From Aquatica leii (lineage: Eukaryota; Arthropoda; Insecta; Coleoptera; Lampyridae): DNA of 64,000 nt. Under the pieces are notes generated by a model. That model had not been told where the DNA came from, did no database searches, and worked only from the letters and a program-made list of their open reading frames with translations. Of the stretch, positions 57,237 to 64,000 are shown piece after piece (positions within the stretch are counted from its first letter, which is position 1; every line of letters begins with the position of its first letter). The position numbers were made by a program, and so were the translations under genes. The DNA is taken from positions 62,821,505-62,885,504 of the forward strand of contig CM069436.1 of NCBI GenBank assembly GCA_035610365.1, given 5' to 3'.

Positions 57237-58693
57237 ATAACCACTTAATTGATGGAAACTCAAAATAGAAACCGAATTCTAACCTCGTGATTGTTGTTTC
57301 AAAGAAAATAAAAAATATTAGATGGAAGTGTGAACAGAGACTAATAATAGAAGTTAAATCGAAAATCCTAAGACGTGTGTAGAACTAGCCACATTCTACT
57401 TTAAAAGCATTACTCAACGAATACTGCCAAAGAAAACGGACCACACAAGTGGTAGTAGAAGACTTTATAAAATAGCGCTTCTTGACTCAACCAGAACTAT
57501 AGAAATAATTTCGCAAATCTTTGAAAACCATCTTAGTTCTGTGGTCATTCCTATTTTAATGGCGTTTTTTTTTGCATGCATCAACTACATTTCCAATATG
57601 TGAGTTAACATTGCCACGGACTTAAGTACCGCTATTACAATTATACGTTTAATTTTTTTTTAATAACATCATCAATTACACAAAATTTTAGTTAATTAAT
57701 GGTGTTTTTTTCTTATAATTACTATGTACGATTAAGTCATTTGGCTAATGATAGAGCTTAAGGAACCTTTAAACAATAAAATAAAATGTTTTTTATGAAC
57801 AGCGGGAAAATTATTAGTCTTTTGAATTCGGTAATCCAAAACTAGCTACGTTTTCTTAAAACTAGTTTATGAATCATTTTAACATTCGAATACAGCTCGT
57901 AACGAATGGATAGCTTAATTACTTACATTTTTCAATTTCGCTTAAAGCGGCATGTCGTTGAATGCGAGATGCCTATCGTTATGTAATACGTAAAGCTGTA
58001 AATTTTTTTGTAACAAAAACGTATGATTCACAACTACTGTTTTGGATTTTTAAAAACGTCCGTTTCTTAATGGAACAAGACCCTATGATTAAGTGAATAA
58101 TAAGATTTTTTTTAAGTTTAGGGTCTATTTGATGTATTTTTGATAAATAAACGTTGAGCTACTGTTTGATGTATGGCATTATTAACTTGTAACCACTCCC
58201 AATGAGTTCTACTTATAAATGCCGGTCCTATATTAACGTCCGAAAAAGAGATCGGAATAGATTAATCGCGACCGACCGTAGTATAATAATACTCTATCGA
58301 AATGTCTCCCCTTTTTCTAAATTAAAAATGTTTATTCTACCGGAAATACTTTGTTCCGCCGTATCCAGGTTAATAGTAACAAACTGCGCAATTATTATCA
58401 ATTTTGAGATCATTTATAGATTGTGTGTATCTGTGTTTGTAGCGTATAATAGCTGTGTTGACATAGCTTTAGACAATCAATGAATCATAACGATTTCATA
58501 ATAAGTTTAGTCAAAAAAAAGACGTTCAATTGTATATTCGGTGATTTCAATGCGCGATTAGAATGGAAACCTATTTTGTTTATATAAAAATGCATAATTT
58601 TACAATGGTGAAAATTTAACGTTATTTTAACATTAGTTTATGCTTTAAGAAATAGCAATTCTATTGGTGTATAGAAGGGCAGGTGGTTGCTAC
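57237..58693. other. Stretch without recognised gene
   Basis: AT-rich. A plus-strand frame at 58202 to 58483 (93 codons) has no family-like features. Confidence 0.4.
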
Positions 58694-58815
58694 CTGGGTC
58701 AACAAAAACACGTCTGGCCTCCAAATTTACCCGAATTGCAAGGCTCAAGCGGTCTCCAACTGTTACCAGTTCGATTACCACGAGTTGAAGAATACGCCAG
58801 TAATTTCTTACATAA
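58694..58815 (-). CDS. Candidate host exon, minus strand
   Basis: On the minus strand an acceptor (gtttgccgtcag) precedes 122 nt, open in the frame SYVRNYWRILQLVVIELVTV then GDRLSLAIRVNLEARRVFVD and P, ending at a good donor CCCAG/gtagca. The segment is clearly less AT-rich than its surroundings. The run VTVGDRLSLAIRV recalls a ZP (zona pellucida) domain strand (VGD.L.L.I), but this is only a hint. The plus strand is also open (GLQIYPNCKAQAVSNCYQFD), so the strand is not proven. Confidence 0.35.
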
Positions 58816-61800
58816 CTGACGGCAAACTTTATTTTTTGTCTAATCAAGCACGAATACTTCATAAAAGGTACTATACAGTACAGTTCGTAATTTATCGATT
58901 TTTGACCTCAGATAAAAAAAACGCTTTTAGGACAACACAATTTTTACTTACAATAGTGCGACTGCAATAAGGATTAGTATTGAAGTATAACCATAGGGGT
59001 AATATAATTGTGAATTTTACCTGCAACAAGTTTTGTTTAATCAGGGTTCCGTTTTCAATGTTAAAAAAATTCTAACAATATTTAAATTTTTGAGACTTTG
59101 ACATGAATATAATCGAGAGATTACTAAACTAATTTTGTATAAGCTTTTCAGTTTTTAGAAACATCGACTTCAATGTTACAATAGCAACGAAAGTGTTTAA
59201 AAATGATATATTGTGTTCTTCGAAAAAAGAAAGTTTTTTGGATCTATGCTTTTGTTCAATTTAAAATAATGAGACAAAGACGTAGACTGACAAATTTGGA
59301 ATAACATTGTTAAACTTGACCTATTTTACGATAATTTTATACGCTAAAATGACTTTAAATATACTATCTTTTGTTGCAACCTGTTGCGGTCAATAGACTG
59401 TGTGATTTACATTTTGCCATTGTTTTTAATTACATTAATTTTTTTCAAAAATACTGTAACAATTATCGCAAGTGAACGTTACTTGAAACTCGATCATGCA
59501 GATGGATTTTTTTTAATACGCTTCTGATGCAAATATACACGTCGTACACGGTTTTTATTTACAAGGATATGCGAAACTACCGTATGCATTTTGTCGTCTT
59601 TTTTTCAGTAGCGGAAAGAATTTTAAGCGTTTTTGATTTAATTTTCAGCCTGTATGCGCAAAAGCAATTGAGCGTTTGCCTAAGTACGCCATATTTAATT
59701 TTTGCATGTGTATACGTATACTTATTCAAATAAAGACATTTTTACAACAATAATCGACCGTTTAGTTCCAGTGGATGAAATATTGAATACACAACCTCGA
59801 GTTTTTTTCTTGTGTATTTGGAGCAATTTTCCATTGTAACTTTCTTTGTAAACTATAATTGTGACCTTGTTTTTTATATGCTATTAAGTACGCACGTGGA
59901 GTTTTTGTCAAACTTTAAACAAGGAATTCTTAAAACATAGATGTTTAACAATTTTTGACAAAACTTGTTTCTGCATGTCTTAAGAAATTGCTAGATTATG
60001 TTTAATTATCTTTGTTCGCCACAATTTTAAATTGCTACAAAGGGTTTATACGAATTATCTACCTAGGCATGATAGAAATAATTTACAAGCTCTGTTTTTG
60101 AAGGCCAAGTAATATTTCGTAGTTATCGTCGTTTATGTTTTCCTGTAAAACGAATAAAATTTATTAATCGCAACTATCAAAGATATATTTTCCAGTCTTC
60201 ATTCCTGGCCTGTCCTTTAACTTTAGATAAAATACAAAAAGCACATTTCAAAGAATATTGTTTATTTCAGGATGAACTTCTTCGCTTACCTTATAGCGAC
60301 AACGCCTATAAATTCCTACTTGTCTTTGATTACTCACTATGATTCTTATTCAGTTTCTTGTCCTAATTTTTTTTTATTTTGTCAAGTACTGTAAAATATG
60401 TAAGTGGATCTGTCGCTGAAACGGCCAATTTTGGTAACACCATTTGCAGTTGATGTCAAACGGAACGCGAACAATGTAAAATTGACAACTTAAAATTTTT
60501 TTTCTTTTAAGCGAGCAACTGGAATAGAACGACTGCGTGTGCTTTTATATACCTATGATTACAGATTAAACAATTCGTAAAATGATACGGTTTGAAATGG
60601 TTGAAAATAGTTCAATCTGTTTTATCTGAAGTGCATATTTATGATTAATGGAGTAGACTTTTCTTTTTCTACTCTATTAATTGTGCTTACCTTGTTTCGG
60701 TAAGTTTTATAAGAGATTTGGGGTTAGTGTTAACATAACAGTTTTCCACAGCATTACTAGCATGTCTTAACATTAATAACATTAATTAGAATTAGAATAA
60801 ACAACACTAAAAATAAAAAACAAAGCACTCATAAGAAGCGCAAAAAAGGATAAAAATGAGAATTGACATAGATAGGACATACGCTCAGAAAATCCAGCAA
60901 CAACGTAGTACATCACGCACTAGAATACCGAACAGGAAGGAAAACAAAAGTCAGAAAGCGTGTTAAAAAGAAAAAAATTACTGCAACTACAATACACTAA
61001 ACTATAGATGCGCAGGATTAGCAATAATGCCTACCTTTAATAACTTTTAAAGTTTTATGTTTGTGTTTACATAGATTAGAACTATAAACTTACTATAAAA
61101 AAGACAAAAATCTACGGTATAAAATCTTACATCAAAATTTGAAATAGGTAAAAAGTCGCAGGTCGGAAATATCATTATAGACAAAAATGAAAAGAGTAAG
61201 CAATGACCAAAACCCGTATGATTAGTTTATCAAAACACTAAACCAAAATATTTCTGTCTGAACCAGTTCGAAGAAGCAAAGGTAAATTCTGATAAATCCG
61301 TCATCGTAATTTAGACAATTGCTAGTTTTACCATAGAATTCTGGACTGTAATCTAGCACATAATGCAATTTGAACAAGAAAATGACTTATTTTACACGAA
61401 TAGATGGTCATAATAAAGAAGAATCGTTTGCCTCTATTTACGAAAGTGGGTTTTCTTGAGCATAACAAAACCTTTTAGAGTTTACGAATCGGATAGATAC
61501 TTTAAGAAAAAGAAAAATCAGTATAAGTGCACAACGACGAAACCGGATCCTTTTACGTTTTCCTAAATTAGAGCATACTCTTAAGCGAGAATAAACGTTG
61601 ACGTAAAAATGAATAGAAACCTACTTACCCTCTTGAAGACTTGATGTAAAGAGTGAAATTGTTTTCACTTTTTTATAACACGCATGAAACCTATTTATGG
61701 TAAAAAAATTGATCGTCACAAAAAAGATGTCATACTGCCATAGAGAGAAAGAAATAACTACACAACATTATGTACTTATATATAGGTATGGACCTATATA

Positions 61801-62505
61801 ATCCTACAGGGTAGTAGTTGGAGGCTAACGTGGTTTAAAGCGTTTTTAAATAGACACAGTTGAGTTAACATTTTTGATAAGAATAATCATTACCAAATTA
61901 TCAGTCTGCTGTATCATATGAAACAGAAGATGAAGTAACTAGAGAAAGTTGTTATTAAGCATATTATAACAATGTTTGTAGTTGGTGGATAAAAATACGC
62001 TCTAGTAAAAATTTATTTAAACGACCCATTCTTGTTCAGTGGCGTTAATTTATTGTGGTTAAGAGCTTTGTTATATTATATTGAGATCATAGTTGTAGTC
62101 AAAAATATTAGATAATTATTAAGAGTTAATTGCACACTTAATTTAGAAAAAATTAACTATATTTTTCCACGTTGTTAACCTAAGCAGTTCGCAGTAAAAG
62201 AACATTTCTGACAGAAAAGCAACAAAGGACCGTCAACTAAACCTTGTGGAACCTCACAATCCACTTACAGTTATTTCATAAGTCTATTTCAGGTCGTTGC
62301 TTTATTTTTGTTGTTCTTTTTTAAAATTACATTTCAAGAAAAATGATCATTTTTATAAGTTTCAATTTAGTGATTTATTATAATAAGTATGTATTAACTC
62401 TTATAAAAACTAAGAAATTACTTAACCATAATCAATAATTGATAATATTCGATACGATTCGGTAAGTATTTGTGTGCATTATTAATTGGTATTGGCGTGA
62501 CATTT
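58816..62505. other. Long gene-poor AT-rich stretch
   Basis: No coding family, RNA gene or transposon end is recognised. A hairpin with 14 bp arms (attaatggagtaga and its near-inverse) lies at about 60646 to 60682. Confidence 0.45.
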
Positions 62506-62626
62506 TCACTGGTCTAAAACTTCTGCAAAGAAATTGGAAACCCCACAAAGTGACACAATTTCCACGAACGATTTAATCATGATGTTCGGATGAATTCGTA
62601 GAGGCAATTCCGCGAACTTGTGCGCT
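62506..62626 (-). CDS. Candidate host terminal exon, minus strand
   Basis: The minus strand has a good acceptor (aatattttctttag) followed by an open frame AHKFAELPLRIHPNIMIKSF then VEIVSLCGVSNFFAEVLDQ and TGA. The segment is about 45 percent GC in otherwise AT-rich DNA. An AATAAA lies roughly 120 nt downstream on the minus strand (about 62385). I do not recognise the protein. A transposon origin is possible, but no motif supports it. Confidence 0.35.
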
Positions 62627-62727
62627 CTAAAGAAAATATTATTGCTGCGAACGCGATTAACTGTTACATAATTAGAATAAACAAGTTGCATTTTTTCTTG
62701 GAAGAAAATGTTACAGATTACTTGCAA

Positions 62728-63512
62728 TATCTCAAGAAACCGTATTTTAATTTCCAGACTTTTGAATATTTAACAAGTTTACTAGGTTAAGATTTGGTTT
62801 GCGAAACTGTCGAGTCAATTATATAATAACAAATATATCGATAAAAAAATACAGTGTATTTACACAAAAAATAAAGAAAAGCGTTGCTATATTTTTTTTC
62901 GATTCTCTTCTAACTTCCTGTATTTTCCGAATATTATTTTTTTAATTTCTTCTTTAGCGCTTGATCATCTTAATTGTTTCTTAAATATATTGAAATATCG
63001 AGTGTGATTTTATTTCTCTTTCTGTTTTAGTAAGATTCTGTTACGCTTCATAACGTTCGTTTTTTTTGCATCAAGATTCGAAACGTTGCTTGATAATCGA
63101 ACGTAGAAATGAAATTTACAAAAAAAGTTTTACCTACTATTAAGAAAGTTGATTATGAGCAACATTGTTAAACATGCTTCTTGCTCAAAATATTTTGCTG
63201 GGTTAGAGCAGAAGCATCATATGACCAAAAAATACATTTTACAGTAGAGCACAAAAACTTGGTATAGTTTGCCCTTTCACTATAATTTTATGGGATAGTG
63301 TGTTTTGACGACCTTTGTTATTTGGAATGTATAAAAAATCTGTTAAGTACATAATAGTGATAAATGAGGACATAGGATATTTTAGTTTCCTAAATTAAAT
63401 CCTATGAACAAAAAGTATTTCTGTACGTGCGACACATGCTACTTGGGTTTTATTATTTCTTAGGATTTACAGTCTACCTTGTGTTATGATAGCTCTGCAG
63501 TACATTTCTGAC
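62728..63512. other. AT-rich spacer
   Basis: Nothing recognised except a weak inverted repeat around 63370 to 63406 (cataggat and atcctatg). Confidence 0.45.
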
Positions 63513-63526
63513 GTTGCCATGGCAAC
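63513..63526. promoter_or_regulatory. Perfect palindromic X-box (RFX site)
   Basis: gttgccatggcaac is the exact symmetrical form of the RFX consensus (GTNRCC, short spacer, RGYAAC). RFX factors bind such sites in promoters of ciliary genes, usually within a few hundred base pairs of the start. To the right, an ATG at 63744 opens only a 19-codon frame (MVRKTNTVSRSESSKRNRN). To the left on the minus strand, an ATG at about 63507 opens MYCRAIITQG before a donor-like CAAG/gtagac. No gene is confirmed on either side. Confidence 0.5.
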
Positions 63527-64000
63527 ATAGGCTTAGTAATCTCGTTTGTTCTGCTCTAACTCAACGATTTTTGATTAGTTGTTTTTTTACATATTGTTTA
63601 TAACCGTTCTTTTGGTTCAGTTTTGATCAACTGTTTTAGATTACGCATTTTTGGTAAATCGTTATTTTGTAGGCGTTTATTATAATATTATCAATATTCA
63701 CATTTTAAACGGTTAAGGAGTTGTTATAGCTGACAGATCAAAGATGGTTCGAAAAACAAATACAGTCAGCAGATCGGAGAGTTCAAAACGGAATCGCAAT
63801 TAAACTATATAAGAGCAAAAAAAACAGGTGCGAGTTTCAAAACCTTTTAGTCTACTTATAAATTAAAACAAATATTTTAACCAGACCCCCCTCCTGAACT
63901 GAAATTCTGCTTACGTCACTGCTATTCACACTTTAATATGCGCTAGGACAAAGTGACCATGTTTATAAACAGTACAAATAGGCACTGCGGAACTACTATT
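63527..64000. other. Window end, possible promoter region
   Basis: AT-rich. A tatataag motif lies near 63809. No coding sequence is certain before the window ends. Confidence 0.35.

Overview
The window looks like AT-rich nuclear DNA from an arthropod, most likely an insect and possibly a beetle (the order is a guess). The evidence is the mix of mobile elements: DUF4817-type mariners, DUF4371 hAT elements, PIF/Harbinger, piggyBac, RTE-like and I/R1-like non-LTR elements, Gypsy elements, and a Penelope-type hammerhead ribozyme. One exon also reads like an insect gustatory receptor. There is no prokaryotic, organellar or complete viral gene. No intact host gene is present. Almost every recognisable coding stretch is a decayed transposon, so most of the window is best read as intergenic or large-intron DNA.

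Region 1 to 9.7 kb: one copy of a dispersed ~450 bp repeat, then a 2.6 kb mariner with clear terminal inverted repeats (TIRs) that contains an intronless, broken copy of a host protein disulfide isomerase gene. Next come a 302 bp MITE, a Gypsy element whose two LTRs point in opposite directions yet sits between a 4 bp target duplication, a PIF/Harbinger element that still shows splice sites, the second repeat copy, and a 266 bp MITE. Region 10 to 26 kb: a Gypsy pol/gag fragment (minus), a Tc1 relic (plus), a mariner relic with its MITE (minus), two hAT fragments and a decayed RTE-like retrotransposon (minus).

Region 26.6 to 31 kb: a nearly full-length but broken I/R1-like non-LTR retrotransposon (minus) with gag-like ORF1, endonuclease, reverse transcriptase, RNase H remnant and CCHC tail. 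Region 33.2 to 35 kb: two CAGTGTTGCCA-type hAT-like non-autonomous elements. The second is split by a near-perfect 2 x 208 bp palindrome that carries a complete hammerhead ribozyme on each strand, the signature of a Penelope-like element. A mariner (minus) follows.

Region 37 to 47 kb: piggyBac and non-LTR fragments, a 619 bp MITE, two plausible host splice-linked exons (40.3 to 40.7 kb), a gustatory-receptor-like exon (41.0 to 41.2 kb), then a pile-up of hAT (split by an RTE-like insertion), pogo/CENP-B-type and Harbinger fragments. Region 47 to 64 kb is gene-poor: a mariner relic, a repeated tRNA-B-box-like segment, a 1.7 kb element built of shuffled subrepeats, two candidate minus-strand exons (58.7 and 62.5 kb) and a perfect palindromic X-box (RFX site) near the right end.

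All names rest on reading translations by eye, without any database search.
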